Positions 44,015-54,198 of a stretch of DNA of 64,000 nucleotides are shown in pieces. A program made the translations under genes and the position numbers. The notes beneath the pieces were generated by a model. The model had not been told where the DNA came from. It did not search any database and saw nothing but the letters and a program-made list of their open reading frames with translations. This DNA comes from Colwellia sp. PAMC 21821. GTDB taxonomy: Bacteria > Pseudomonadota > Gammaproteobacteria > Enterobacterales > Alteromonadaceae. Location: NCBI RefSeq assembly GCF_002077175.1, contig NZ_CP014943.1, forward strand, positions 2,046,001 through 2,110,000. Direction: 5' to 3'. Numbering within the stretch: position 1 is the stretch's first letter; every line of letters begins with the position of its first letter.

Positions 44015-45091
44015 ATGAAATATACAAAAATATTAACGGTGTTAGGTTTAGCCCTAAGCCTTAACAGCCAGGCAGCGCTAATTGATCTGACTGGTCAGGG
44101 TTATGTCACTTATGGTGATTTCAACTCTTATTCACTACCTATTGCCGGAATAAATGTTCCTTCTTCACCTGGTCAAATTTCTAACTTAGTTGTAGTGGCT
44201 ACTGGCTCTAACGGTAATCCAATTAATACTAATTTTTCTGGTATGGACAACGCGTATTCAACCCCTTCAGGCGTTAGTGGTTCTAATTTTTTTTCCACGG
44301 GCGGAACATCAGACCCTTCTCAGGTGAGTTCTTTTTTTGGTGACAATGCTGCTACATGGGACACTTCTCTTATCGCACTTGAGGCTTTTCTGGCCGGGGA
44401 AGACATGGTGTTTTTTTTCAACAATAACAACTTAAACGGGGCGAATTTACAAAGCCTAGCCGGTTGGGCACAAGTGAAGTTAACCGACAATAATGGTGAT
44501 GAGATAGGGGTGTTTGATTTTACTAATAACAATGGAGCATATGGCCTAGTGAGTGAGGGAGGTGGTGGAACCTTTTTCGGTGATCCGGCTGATTACACAT
44601 CAGATGGCTCTGGTCCAATTATAGGCAACAATGCTGGAACCGACTATGTCCTATCAGGAGGACCGATATGTATTGATACAGGTACAACTCCGCCAACACC
44701 AGTATCTTGTAATAGTCCTCTTGCTGATGAGGGTCCTATCAATCATAATTTAGGAGCCGATAACGCTGCATACGCAATAGTTGCACCAGAACTAAATTCT
44801 TTATTAAAAGGGTTATTTGATAGCGCTTTGAACTTAAATGACTTCACTATGAGTATTGACCTTCGCTTGGGTTGTGACCCCGGTTTTGGGAACCCTAACG
44901 GTAACGTTGGAGATGAAATTTGTACTGGAGCAGTAAGTGGGTTTGGCAAAAACATTAATAATGGTTTTGAGCAATTATTTATCGCCTCAGCCACGTTCGA
45001 GTCGCCTAATACACAAATCCCAGAACCTGGTACATTATTATTGCTAGGTGGAGGTTTATTACTGCTTTGGCGACATAAATTAATATCTTAA
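44015..45091 (+). CDS. PEP-CTERM sorting-domain protein
   Basis: A 358-residue exported protein. Signal peptide about 1-20 (ending SQAA), a Gly/Asn/Ser-rich extracellular region with cysteines at about 220-245 and 285-310, and a C-terminal PEP-CTERM tripartite tail: IPEPGT, a hydrophobic helix and basic RHK. PEP-CTERM proteins are processed by an exosortase and are usually linked to exopolysaccharide or biofilm production. No exosortase gene lies in the window. GAGGATC provides the ribosome site. The function of the main domain is unknown. Confidence 0.9.
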   Translation: MKYTKILTVLGLALSLNSQAALIDLTGQGYVTYGDFNSYSLPIAGINVPSSPGQISNLVVVATGSNGNPINTNFSGMDNAYSTPSGVSGSNFFSTGGTSDPSQVSSFFGDNAATWDTSLIALEAFLAGEDMVFFFNNNNLNGANLQSLAGWAQVKLTDNNGDEIGVFDFTNNNGAYGLVSEGGGGTFFGDPADYTSDGSGPIIGNNAGTDYVLSGGPICIDTGTTPPTPVSCNSPLADEGPINHNLGADNAAYAIVAPELNSLLKGLFDSALNLNDFTMSIDLRLGCDPGFGNPNGNVGDEICTGAVSGFGKNINNGFEQLFIASATFESPNTQIPEPGTLLLLGGGLLLLWRHKLIS

Positions 45092-45308
45092 AGGCTAGAT
45101 TTTCAACCAAGAGGTAAAAATACAAGTAAACTGGCGTCAGGTTTATTCTAAGGGATTACACCCTTGGTTATTGCTAGGCGTCAGCTTATGTCAAAAAAGA
45201 CCAAACAGTAATCTGTGGTTAGGAATAGACGTTTCAATAATTAAGTGTTTTCTGCATCGATAGTAAATTCGGATTAAAAAATAATCATCCTTGAGAATTC
45301 ATAGTTGC

Positions 45309-46100
45309 TTATTCATTCTCATCAATACCAAATTCAGTTATTGCTTGTTGCCACTCAACTGATGCTTTGAATAGGCCTACTTGCTCTTCTATAAACGCAC
45401 TTAATTTCGGGTTTGTTATTGGTACAGAAACCGAGCGATCGAAGGTAATAGTTTTATATTTACTTAAATGAACTTGGTCTTGAATTTTCTGCTTATGGAC
45501 TAAATAGTGCAGCGGAATTTTACCGGATACGATAAAATCTATTCGCTTGCGTGCGACCATACCGACACTTTTTTCTAGTGATAAAGTATTGAATGCTACT
45601 ACTGTTTTTTCACTTATTAATGCTTCTACTTGATCGTCAAAAAAACCAATAACTTGGCTAGTTTTCATACCTGACACTCGTTCTTTTGCAATACTTTCTA
45701 ATTTATATTCTTTAGAAGATAAGATGACATTAGCACCCTTAAAGACGGGTTGACTCCAGTAAAAAAACTGCTTATTAGGATCAAACCATTTGTGTGATAC
45801 AAAAGGCACAATACAATGATTGCTTAAGCGCAACTCAAGTAATAAGCGAGCTCGAGGTAATATTAAAACCTCAAAGCTATATTTCCCTTGTGCTTGTTTA
45901 TTTAAGAAATCAGTAAAGGTATATACCAAACCCACTCGGTTTTTTTCGTCTATGATGAAGGGGCCAGAATGATATGCAGAGCACACGTACAATTTATTAG
46001 CAAACGTGCTGTGGCTAAATGTCGAGAATAAGACTAAAAGTAGGGCTAATTTTAATCCCCGCAGCCTAGTATTTAATTCTATATACCTGCGATAAATCAT
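45309..46100 (-). CDS. Periplasmic solute-binding-like protein (SBP family 3 type)
   Basis: About 263 residues: an N-terminal signal region (hydrophobic about 17-34) and a mature domain resembling family 3 solute-binding proteins, like the one near 1.9 kb. No transporter genes are adjacent. It is divergent from a propeller-GGDEF sensor gene across 366 bp, which suggests a shared sensing function. Tyr/Phe-rich segments such as FFYWSQPVFKG are typical of the marine orphan binding proteins. The ligand is unknown. Confidence 0.65.
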   Translation of the reverse strand: MIYRRYIELNTRLRGLKLALLLVLFSTFSHSTFANKLYVCSAYHSGPFIIDEKNRVGLVYTFTDFLNKQAQGKYSFEVLILPRARLLLELRLSNHCIVPFVSHKWFDPNKQFFYWSQPVFKGANVILSSKEYKLESIAKERVSGMKTSQVIGFFDDQVEALISEKTVVAFNTLSLEKSVGMVARKRIDFIVSGKIPLHYLVHKQKIQDQVHLSKYKTITFDRSVSVPITNPKLSAFIEEQVGLFKASVEWQQAITEFGIDENE

Positions 46101-46466
46101 GAGAAAGCGTTCCTTATTTACTCAATGAATACAGTTAATAATTTTTTATAAATTGATTAAATCTTTGATAAAGATAGCTCCTCCATTCAGCAACTGTCAA
46201 ATTTTCCCTTTTTTAAGATACTTTCAAATGTTTAATTATTTCTTGATTAATTCTAGGTTCTATGGAAGATCCACTTGAGTAGTCGTCTTGATTTTAGTGC
46301 GATAGTCGTTGAGTTACTTGTGATGTTAATGTGAATTTTATTTTTTTAGATACAATGCAGCGCATGATTTTTTCTAGTACTCGATACAATTACTCGTTAA
46401 CATAGCTTTAAATAATAAAATATCTCAATCAATACCTCAATTGGTATAATTACCCAAAGTTAATTT
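46101..46466. other. Divergent promoter region, no motif recognised
   Basis: 366 bp of AT-rich DNA between the binding-protein and propeller-GGDEF genes. It must hold both promoters, but I cannot pick a convincing -35/-10 pair, and I see no sizeable repeat. Confidence 0.4.
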
Positions 46467-49400
46467 ATGTATAAACTTTTCATTTGTTTTACATTTCTCA
46501 CGCTGCTTTCGTTTTCCTTTTTAACAAAGGCTGATAATGCTGAGAGATGGCAATGGCACGATCAAATATTTAAAAACTATACGGTGGATGAAGGGCAACC
46601 TCACGGCGCTATTGTCACTATTTGTGAAGACAAAATGGGTTTTATTTGGTTGGTGACAATTCAAGGTTTAGTCCGCTTTGACGGAACAAATTTTGAGAGT
46701 GTACCAACCATAGTTAACGACAATGAATTTAGCATCAGAGGTATGGTCGCTGACGCAGAAGGTATGATGTGGTTGTCGACAAGTTTAGGGCTAATTCGTT
46801 TTAATCCTTACTCTAGAGCATTCAAATTATTTCGTATATTTCCTAATCAGATACCTGCTGTAGGAACAATTTCTATAGAAAAAAACACCAATACTTTGCT
46901 ACTTTGGATAGCGAGCGAGCATAGTATTTTTAAATTTAATACGAAAACATTGGTCAGTGAGGTATTTCTAGAACCGATATTTTTAGCGATACCCAACTTA
47001 AGAGTTTTTAGCATTATTAATGCTAAAAACAACACCGTGTGGGTCGGTACGAGTCACGGGCTATATTATAAAAAATCGACTGAAGATACATTTTCACCGT
47101 TTGATTTATCGACATTTTTACCAGAAAGTCTGCGTATTTCTGCACTATTACAAACCAGTGACGATAGCATTTTGGTGGCAACACCCCAAAACGGACTTTT
47201 AAACATTGATACTGAATTTACGGTAACAAGTTCCTACGCCACCAAAGAGTGGTTGTATTCGCTTGCTGAAGTATCCCCAGGGGTAATTTGGCTTGGCAGT
47301 TACGGTAAAGGTGTTATTGAATTAGATATTGCTAATAATAACAGTAAAAGAATACGCCATAATCGTTTGCTTGATACCAGTTTAGCGAATGATGAAATAT
47401 GGCAAATATACCGCGCAAGCAATGGCTTAATATGGCTTGCAACCAACAAAGGCTTAAGTTTATATAACCCTAAGCAAAGTGCTATTAAAACAATATATGG
47501 TGATATTGGACGTGATAACGGAATTTCTGATGTCAATATAAATTCACTTGCTGAAGATAGCGAAGGCAATGTATGGCTTGGCCTTCGTGAAAAAGGTGTT
47601 GATATTGTCAACCCTAAATCTGGGCTTATAGATCATATTGCGGTTAAGCCTGAAAAGCCCGATAGCTTTTTACCTGCTGGGGCGGTTGAAACACTAACAG
47701 TGCAACCATCAGGCTATAATTTTATTGGTAGCAACTGGGGTATTTATCAATATTGGCAGTCTACATTACAACGATTAGATACCGGCAAACGAAATAGTAA
47801 GGTCTACACAGGGACACTATTTATTGATAATGCTTATTTATGGGCTGGCGGAACTGATGGTTTATGGCGTTTTTCCCTAGATAAAAAGGGTCTAACGCAA
47901 GCAAAAGAGATCAGTACAGCCGATAACAAGTTGACCGATCAACGTATTACCATTATTGGTAAAACACCTGCAAAAGAAGTTTTAGTGGGTACATGGCGTG
48001 GTTTAAATTGGCTTGATGAAAACGGTAACATTACTCATCAGCTTCCTCAAGCTAATCAAGCAACACCTACATTTGATCATTATATATCTTCGTTTTTTTA
48101 TGATAAAAATGGCCGATTATGGGTGGGTACTGAAGGCGCTGGTATTTATGTAGCGGAAGAAAAAAATTACCCTGTGCACTTTACACGTATTGATAAAAAA
48201 CAAGGACTTTCAAGCAATGTTGTGCGTGCAATGCAGCCAGATAAATATGGCAGAGTATGGGTTAGTAGCATTGCAGGTATAGATGTAATTGACCTTGAAA
48301 GTTTTACGGTAACACCGCTATCAGCACATGATGGGAAACTGCTTGCACCATACTATCGCCAAGCGGCGATTCAAACCTCGTCATCTGAAATTATGTTTGG
48401 TGGCAGTGGCGGCATAACTATCATTGAGCCCAGTCTTTGGCAGCAAGATAATAGCTTTTCACCTTTAGTGATCATAAATAGCATCATAGGTGAACAGATA
48501 TACACAGATCCCTTGTTACTGCAAAGTAGCAAGCAGCCATTGTTAGTACCTGCCGATAAAAACAAAATATATATTGAATTTACGACTCTTGATTTTATCA
48601 ATAGTAAATCAATCAAGTACCGTTATCGTTTATTGGGCTTAAGCAATGAATGGAATATCACAGACTCAGCACATGGTGTAGCGGCGTATACCACTTTACC
48701 GCCTGGGAGTTATCAGCTAGAAATCCAAAACTCTAATCACTTAGGGCTTTGGAGTACTAAATCAAAGTTTTTACATTTTGAAGTTTTACCCTTTTGGTTT
48801 CAGACATTTATAGCTAAATCACTGTTTATATTTCTCACTTTGACACTTATTATATTTATTATTCGTTTACGTACTTCAAGACTTAATCGACGAAAATTAT
48901 TTCTTGAGGAGCAAGTTAAGCGACGCACATTAAGCCTGGAACAAACCACTAAAGCGTTAGAGAAGAAATCAGCAGCACTTGAAAAAGTCAGTGTGACAGA
49001 CCCACTAACGGGCATTAATAATCGTCGGTTTTTAGAACGTAATATGCCGGGAGAAATAGCATTAACTCTCCGGAAATATCACGATTTAGCCACCGAAAAG
49101 TTATCAATTGATGGTGCGGATTTGATCTTCTTTTTAATAGACATTGACCACTTTAAAAAAGTTAACGACCAGTATGGCCATCAAGCAGGAGATATTGTTT
49201 TAATTGAATTTACGCATCGCTTGAAAAAAATAGCTCGCGAAAGTGACTACCTTATCCGCTGGGGCGGAGAGGAATTTTTATTTGTGGTAAGAGAAACATC
49301 GCGTGATTTGGCCGCAAAGTTGGCAGAACGTATTTGTCAGCAAATTAAGCAAAATCCTTTTGTTATTAATCAACATATTGAATTTTCATTAACCTGTTCA

Positions 49401-49670
49401 GTGGGCTTTGTACCCTTTCCTTTTTGTTGCCATAACCCGGAGGAAGTTACTTGGTCAGATTGTATTGATATTGCAGACAAAGCGCTTTATACCGCAAAAC
49501 ACGCAGGCAGAAACGCTTGGGTTGGTACTAAGTTAAAGCAGCCTTTGTCGGCAAAAAATATCGATATTAATGTCTTAAATTTACCGTTAAATATTGTCGA
49601 TTTAGAAAGTAACTTAGCGCAATCACATGTAAATTCTACATGGCAAAAAATACAAAACTTTAAGCCGTAG
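46467..49670 (+). CDS. Membrane diguanylate cyclase with periplasmic beta-propeller sensor
   Basis: A 1067-residue one-protein sensor. Signal peptide about 1-22; about 12-14 propeller repeats of the two-component-regulator type (about 30-650; recurring GLIWLAT, GNVWLG, GRLWVGT, GRVWVSS), a Y_Y_Y immunoglobulin-like domain (about 690-765), one TM helix (about 779-799), a coiled coil, and a GGDEF domain (about 845-1025) with GGEEF at about 932 and an intact inhibitory site RESD. It should make c-di-GMP in response to a periplasmic ligand, with product feedback. The architecture is like hybrid polysaccharide sensors but with GGDEF output. Confidence 0.93.
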   Translation: MYKLFICFTFLTLLSFSFLTKADNAERWQWHDQIFKNYTVDEGQPHGAIVTICEDKMGFIWLVTIQGLVRFDGTNFESVPTIVNDNEFSIRGMVADAEGMMWLSTSLGLIRFNPYSRAFKLFRIFPNQIPAVGTISIEKNTNTLLLWIASEHSIFKFNTKTLVSEVFLEPIFLAIPNLRVFSIINAKNNTVWVGTSHGLYYKKSTEDTFSPFDLSTFLPESLRISALLQTSDDSILVATPQNGLLNIDTEFTVTSSYATKEWLYSLAEVSPGVIWLGSYGKGVIELDIANNNSKRIRHNRLLDTSLANDEIWQIYRASNGLIWLATNKGLSLYNPKQSAIKTIYGDIGRDNGISDVNINSLAEDSEGNVWLGLREKGVDIVNPKSGLIDHIAVKPEKPDSFLPAGAVETLTVQPSGYNFIGSNWGIYQYWQSTLQRLDTGKRNSKVYTGTLFIDNAYLWAGGTDGLWRFSLDKKGLTQAKEISTADNKLTDQRITIIGKTPAKEVLVGTWRGLNWLDENGNITHQLPQANQATPTFDHYISSFFYDKNGRLWVGTEGAGIYVAEEKNYPVHFTRIDKKQGLSSNVVRAMQPDKYGRVWVSSIAGIDVIDLESFTVTPLSAHDGKLLAPYYRQAAIQTSSSEIMFGGSGGITIIEPSLWQQDNSFSPLVIINSIIGEQIYTDPLLLQSSKQPLLVPADKNKIYIEFTTLDFINSKSIKYRYRLLGLSNEWNITDSAHGVAAYTTLPPGSYQLEIQNSNHLGLWSTKSKFLHFEVLPFWFQTFIAKSLFIFLTLTLIIFIIRLRTSRLNRRKLFLEEQVKRRTLSLEQTTKALEKKSAALEKVSVTDPLTGINNRRFLERNMPGEIALTLRKYHDLATEKLSIDGADLIFFLIDIDHFKKVNDQYGHQAGDIVLIEFTHRLKKIARESDYLIRWGGEEFLFVVRETSRDLAAKLAERICQQIKQNPFVINQHIEFSLTCSVGFVPFPFCCHNPEEVTWSDCIDIADKALYTAKHAGRNAWVGTKLKQPLSAKNIDINVLNLPLNIVDLESNLAQSHVNSTWQKIQNFKP

Positions 49671-49757
49671 TAAGCTGCTTCAGCGAGTTAATAATTATAT
49701 AAGATGGGCAGTAAATATTAATGACATTCAAGTTTAGTCATTTGATGAGCGTTAAGC

Positions 49758-49805
49758 GTGAGCCGATTTGATTCAAGATAATTTACCTTGTTCAAAACGG
49801 CTCAC
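49758..49805. terminator. Hairpin between convergent genes
   Basis: GTGAGCCG (49758-49765) pairs with CGGCTCAC (49798-49805), with a partly paired inner arm, followed by TGACTTTTTAACGTTTT. It probably ends the GGDEF gene transcript and perhaps also the opposing DUF5666 gene. Confidence 0.6.
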
Positions 49806-49831
49806 ACTGACTTTTTAACGTTTTATTATTA

Positions 49832-51538
49832 CTAAAGCTCTATAGATTTTGCTGTAATAATACCTTGTTGGTCTATAGTGCCTTTAATTTCAAGCTGATC
49901 ATCAATTGCAACTACAGACCAAAATAGTTCAGCTGAAACCCTTTCATCGTCTACTTTAAATTTAGTGGTTTGACTCGTTAAGACCTGATGACCTGAAACG
50001 ATCAGTGTGTCTTCATTTATAGCTTCAACAATACCTTTAAACTCCGTGCGGTTATTTTCACTATCACTACTGTCATCATCGTCGTCATGTTCTTCTATTT
50101 CAACCTTTTGGGCGACATAAATACCGTCTATCAACTGACCTTCTGCTTCGACTAACATGTCATTTTCGAGTTGTTCGAAAAATGTTGCTTGGCTTACGTC
50201 ATCACCACTTGTTCCTTCAAACTTTGTATTTGCGTCGGTAGTAACCGTCACACCAACAAGGCTAAAGCTAAAGTTTTCAATGTTACTTACTTTACCCTTT
50301 AGCTCAACTTCAGCGTTTTCATCTGCATTTTCACGCTGCACTTTAGTGGCTATATTTTTTCCTTCACTATCTACAAAACCTTTCAGCTCTACAAAGTCAC
50401 CAATGGCCAAATCGACTAAATCAAAGAAACGTTCGTCGTCATCTGACTCATCTTTCATTTTGGTTTGGTTGTTTATTTCAAACTCGACACCTAATACCGT
50501 TACTGTACTTAAATCTAAGTTAATGGCTTCAATAGCGCCTTCAACCTTTAAATTTGTTTTGTTTTCGATACGAATCTTCTTCGCGACTAAAGCACCATCG
50601 GCGTTGAATTCACCTTTAATTTTAACGCTAACATTTACCTTTAAAGCACTGGCATCGCCATATTTAAATTCGGTATTGTCATCAATAATAATCGCGATGC
50701 CATCAACTTTGAAGCTACTCGAAGATTCAAAATCTGTGATAAAACCTTCTACATGTCGGTTATCGCCTTCATCATGGCTTTCATTTTTATCTTTAAGCTT
50801 TATTTCACTGATCACTAATACGCCAGCGGTTAAGGCTGAATAATCACCTTTAACACGAACTTGTTGTCCATCAGCTAAATCTGCTTCAACAAAGTCTTTA
50901 AATATTGCAGCGCTATAATCGATAGTTAAGCCCTTTAACTCGAATGTTTTATTAACGGTATCTAAAGCAGTAATACGTGCTTGGATTTTTAATCGAGTTT
51001 GTTCGGTTTCTTTTTCTATACGTGTGGCGTATAGGTCGCCATCGGCATTGAAGTAACCACTAATTTCCAGAATGTCTCCAGGATTAAGGTCTGCCAATAC
51101 AAGGTTTTCAAAACTTGTTAAGTCATCAAACACAATGGTTTGGCCGAGTATTGTTATGGTGTTTGCAAATAAATCGATACTCTCCACAGGGCCTTTTAAT
51201 TGTTCGTCATAATGAATAGCGCTGGCATTACCTGTGCTGCCATCTTCATTTACTTCGCCGGAGAGTGTTACAACCATACCTACCTGTAAATCGGTTTCAC
51301 TTGCACCATCGTTATCATCTGTAGTGATCGTGGTTGCATCCGTTTCGTATTCAACCCCATTTACAAAGACACTACCAAACCCGGTTATAACACCTGTAGT
51401 TGCCGTTGTCGTTGTAGTAGATTGCGGTGGTGTTGGTGTTGGCGCTGGAGTTTCTGCTGCGGAGTCACTTGTTGATGAACCACCACAGCCGGTTAATACA
51501 GCTGCTGTAATTAATGATAAAATGAAACGGTTTGACAT
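49832..51538 (-). CDS. DUF5666-repeat lipoprotein
   Basis: A 568-residue lipoprotein: lipobox LTGC (Cys about 18) followed by GGSS, a Thr/Pro-rich linker (about 30-47) and about seven copies of a roughly 70-residue beta module with the pattern GxVxxI...ITVLGxxxxx...T....L..GD.VEI.G, which is DUF5666. An Asp/Glu-rich patch lies at about 490-498. It probably is a surface or periplasmic structural protein. The function of DUF5666 is unknown. It is monocistronic. The acidic, repetitive sequence leaves long misleading open frames on the opposite strand. Confidence 0.85.
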   Translation of the reverse strand: MSNRFILSLITAAVLTGCGGSSTSDSAAETPAPTPTPPQSTTTTTATTGVITGFGSVFVNGVEYETDATTITTDDNDGASETDLQVGMVVTLSGEVNEDGSTGNASAIHYDEQLKGPVESIDLFANTITILGQTIVFDDLTSFENLVLADLNPGDILEISGYFNADGDLYATRIEKETEQTRLKIQARITALDTVNKTFELKGLTIDYSAAIFKDFVEADLADGQQVRVKGDYSALTAGVLVISEIKLKDKNESHDEGDNRHVEGFITDFESSSSFKVDGIAIIIDDNTEFKYGDASALKVNVSVKIKGEFNADGALVAKKIRIENKTNLKVEGAIEAINLDLSTVTVLGVEFEINNQTKMKDESDDDERFFDLVDLAIGDFVELKGFVDSEGKNIATKVQRENADENAEVELKGKVSNIENFSFSLVGVTVTTDANTKFEGTSGDDVSQATFFEQLENDMLVEAEGQLIDGIYVAQKVEIEEHDDDDDSSDSENNRTEFKGIVEAINEDTLIVSGHQVLTSQTTKFKVDDERVSAELFWSVVAIDDQLEIKGTIDQQGIITAKSIEL

Positions 51539-51792
51539 GTTGTAATCCTCAGAAAATTAATCATATAAAAAGCGGTTGATAGCTTTAGTTAGATTGATAA
51601 TTTAACGTAGGAAGATGACTATGATATGAGTGTTTTATCCTTTATAAACAGCATGATAGACTTTCTTCTAGAAAATAGGTACTGATTGAAAATCAATAAC
51701 TACGATTGTTTTATCTTCAAGTCAGTGAACGACGAGTAAGTAAAAACAATTTATCAATGTGAGGAAAGGTTAACAGGGACCATAGAATATAG

Positions 51793-51838
51793 CCATAAAA
51801 AGCACATAAAAATTGCAGGTTTTATGTACGTTTTATGG
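51793..51838. repeat. Nested inverted repeat downstream of the cytochrome b561-like gene
   Basis: CCATAAAA (51793-51800) and ACATAAAA (51804-51811) are mirrored by TTTTATGT (51820-51827) and TTTTATGG (51831-51838), forming two nested stems. It lies 35 bp past the cytochrome b561-like stop. It may end that transcript, although no T-tract follows. The rest of the 51539-51872 gap holds nothing I recognise. Confidence 0.55.
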
Positions 51839-51872
51839 GGATTCGATCATGAATGTAAGCGTGAAATCATGC

Positions 51873-52604
51873 TTAACTATCCTTCGTTTTGTCTTTATCA
51901 GCATCTTTGGGGAGATATTTATAGCCATTGAACATTGCAGAAACTAATGCTGTTTTTTCGCGACGTTCAGCAACAATTACGCCAATAATATGCAGGGGAA
52001 TTAGCAATAATAGGCAATAAAAAACATAGACATGCGCGGTAATAAACGGTTTTCGTATCTCGCGCATGGTTTGATAAGACGCTTCATCTACATTCACTTT
52101 TGAATAAGGTTTTATCGCGGCTAAATTGTCTTTATCAATAGCGATACTTTCAACAAAATAGTTGCCAAAAGGAGGATAGTAAATATCTGTACCTGCGATT
52201 ACCAAGCCTGAAATCATTTGCACAGTCATTAACGACAACAGTGCTAATACCATTAACTTACCGGCAGGGTTGTGACCTTTGTACGCCAGCTTCTTACCTT
52301 GCTTAAACTCTTCTAAATCAGCTTTAAAGCCTTTGTTAAAGGGTAAGATCTTATTCCAGCGTTCATAATTTTTTCCAACAAATCCAATAATCAATCGAAA
52401 GATTAAGTTGCTGGCAAACACATAGCCGACAAACACATGGATTGTTTTCAACAACACTTTACCGTCAGTGCTAATGCCAAACATTTTGCCATTTAAGATA
52501 ATAGTACCGATAGCGATGAGCAATAAAATGGCGACTACATTTATCCAATGGAAAAGCCTGATTTTTCTACTCCAGACGAAAACCTGCTCTCTGGTAATAT
52601 TCAT
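51873..52604 (-). CDS. Cytochrome b561-like di-heme membrane protein
   Basis: A 243-residue membrane protein with four main helices (about 15-38, 51-75, 112-132, 187-212). Histidines in LFHWINV, KTIHVFVGYV, ITAHVYVFYC and IPLHIIGV fit the heme ligands of the Ni/Fe-hydrogenase/formate-dehydrogenase type b-cytochrome family (b561, thioredoxin-reductase-like b/b6). It would pass electrons between quinol and a periplasmic partner. A loop between helices 3 and 4 is Pro/Tyr rich. AAAGGAG precedes the ATG. No partner cytochrome is adjacent. Confidence 0.85.
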   Translation of the reverse strand: MNITREQVFVWSRKIRLFHWINVVAILLLIAIGTIILNGKMFGISTDGKVLLKTIHVFVGYVFASNLIFRLIIGFVGKNYERWNKILPFNKGFKADLEEFKQGKKLAYKGHNPAGKLMVLALLSLMTVQMISGLVIAGTDIYYPPFGNYFVESIAIDKDNLAAIKPYSKVNVDEASYQTMREIRKPFITAHVYVFYCLLLLIPLHIIGVIVAERREKTALVSAMFNGYKYLPKDADKDKTKDS

Positions 52605-52854
52605 ATTAACTCCTTTTATCTAATGGGCTTATGTGATCATATTATAACGTGGGTTATGCCTTTAATGTAACTTGGTGACACAGAAAAAAGTTGTTCTATG
52701 TCATTAAAAGTTCAACTACTTCAGCGGGATTTATCACATTATTTAATAAATTCATTAATTATCAATCGTACTTTACGACCATTATATATTCACATTCCAA
52801 TATGTAACAATTTACCTTACACTCTAACTATCTGACATTACTTGATATTGTGCT

Positions 52855-54090
52855 ATGGCTGCTGACCGGTTTATACCTTATAGAAAACAAGACATTGTTG
52901 AAATGTGTTTGCGGGAACTCAAACTCGATGATTCAGCATTATCATTTCGACAATTTTGTGACTTGTTGTCGAATTCGCTTCATGTTGAATATCATCAAAC
53001 GTTAGAGTCGCTAAAAAACGACTATGCACCATTTGATCCCAATGCGGATACTAAGCAACTTGAACCTTATACACCTGAGCAAAAAGCCCAGTGCCAGGCA
53101 CGCTTTGCAGAAAATTTTTCCAACGTTTTAAATGCAGCCAATTTTGAAAAAATTACTGAGCAAGATTTACAAGATGCCTTGACCGAAGAGTCTTTATTTA
53201 AAGTTAGATTGGAAGTTGAGTTTGATGACTTCGAACAAGTGGTTTTCTATCGTCGAGGCGAGTCGCAATTAACTGAAACCATTACTTCGCTGTTTGGCCT
53301 GCGTAAACAAACCCTTAACTTTACTAACTATGACCGCGTTGCCATATATATAACCTTTAAAGATAAAGCGCATTTTGACGCGAAGAAAAAAGCCTTGTTT
53401 GGCTTTGAGCCCGGTTCAACCATAGTTAAGCTTTTTCAGAATGTACCCAAAGCCGATTTAGAAATGCTATTCCCGAATAGCGAAGTACGAATGCGGCCTA
53501 TTGATAAAGCGTTTATTGGCGCTTCTGCTGTTGTGGGTGGTGCAGTAGTGTTGGTGACTAAACTAGGTGCTTCAATTTTGTTATTGGCGGCATTAATGGG
53601 GTTTTGGATAGGTTGGCACAAAGAAGCGGTAGAGATGACCCAGCAACATTTTATTTCTTTTGCGATTGGGCTAGGGGTTTTTGCCGGCTTTATTTTTAAA
53701 GAATGGAGTAAATTTAAAAATAGAAAAATTAAGTTTATGAAGGCGCTATCTGACAACTTATATTTTAAAAATCTTGATAATAATGCCGGCGTATTTCATA
53801 CCCTGATTGACGCCGCGGAAGAAGAAGATTTTAAAGAAGCCATATTGGCTTATAGTTTTTTACTTAATTGCCAAAATGGTTTAACGGCAGAGGCGTTAGA
53901 CGAACAAATAGAAAACTGGTTTAAAGAAAAGTATCAATGTGAGTTAGATTTTGAAATTGCGGATGCGTTAGGCAAGCTTGAGCGAATGCACTTAGTTGAA
54001 TTAACCCAGGATGTGTATACCGCCATCGCTTTAGATGAAGCTAAAATAATATTAGATACCCATTGGGATAATATTTTTAACTACGCTTAG
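52855..54090 (+). CDS. TMEM143/DUF3754-family membrane protein
   Basis: A 411-residue protein related to the TMEM143 family (DUF3754), seen in mitochondria and many bacteria. Soluble N-terminal region (about 1-215) with the VVFYRRG and LTETITSLFGLRK family motifs, two or three membrane helices (about 219-285) and a C-terminal soluble domain with winged-helix-like content (about 300-411). The function is unknown. It stands alone between oppositely oriented genes. Confidence 0.82.
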   Translation: MAADRFIPYRKQDIVEMCLRELKLDDSALSFRQFCDLLSNSLHVEYHQTLESLKNDYAPFDPNADTKQLEPYTPEQKAQCQARFAENFSNVLNAANFEKITEQDLQDALTEESLFKVRLEVEFDDFEQVVFYRRGESQLTETITSLFGLRKQTLNFTNYDRVAIYITFKDKAHFDAKKKALFGFEPGSTIVKLFQNVPKADLEMLFPNSEVRMRPIDKAFIGASAVVGGAVVLVTKLGASILLLAALMGFWIGWHKEAVEMTQQHFISFAIGLGVFAGFIFKEWSKFKNRKIKFMKALSDNLYFKNLDNNAGVFHTLIDAAEEEDFKEAILAYSFLLNCQNGLTAEALDEQIENWFKEKYQCELDFEIADALGKLERMHLVELTQDVYTAIALDEAKIILDTHWDNIFNYA

Positions 54091-54198
54091 TTTCATCTTT
54101 TTAAGTAATGCAATTTGATTGATATTAGGGGCCTGTTAAAGGAGTGTCGGGCAAGGCGAATTCTAGTGTTCAGTGCCATGCATTCCTTGTCATAAAGT

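Noticed and set aside
50157-50843. Long open frame on the + strand opposite the DUF5666 gene
   Set aside because: Product is low-complexity Ser/Thr/Phe-rich, as expected from the complement of an Asp/Lys-rich repetitive gene; no ribosome site.
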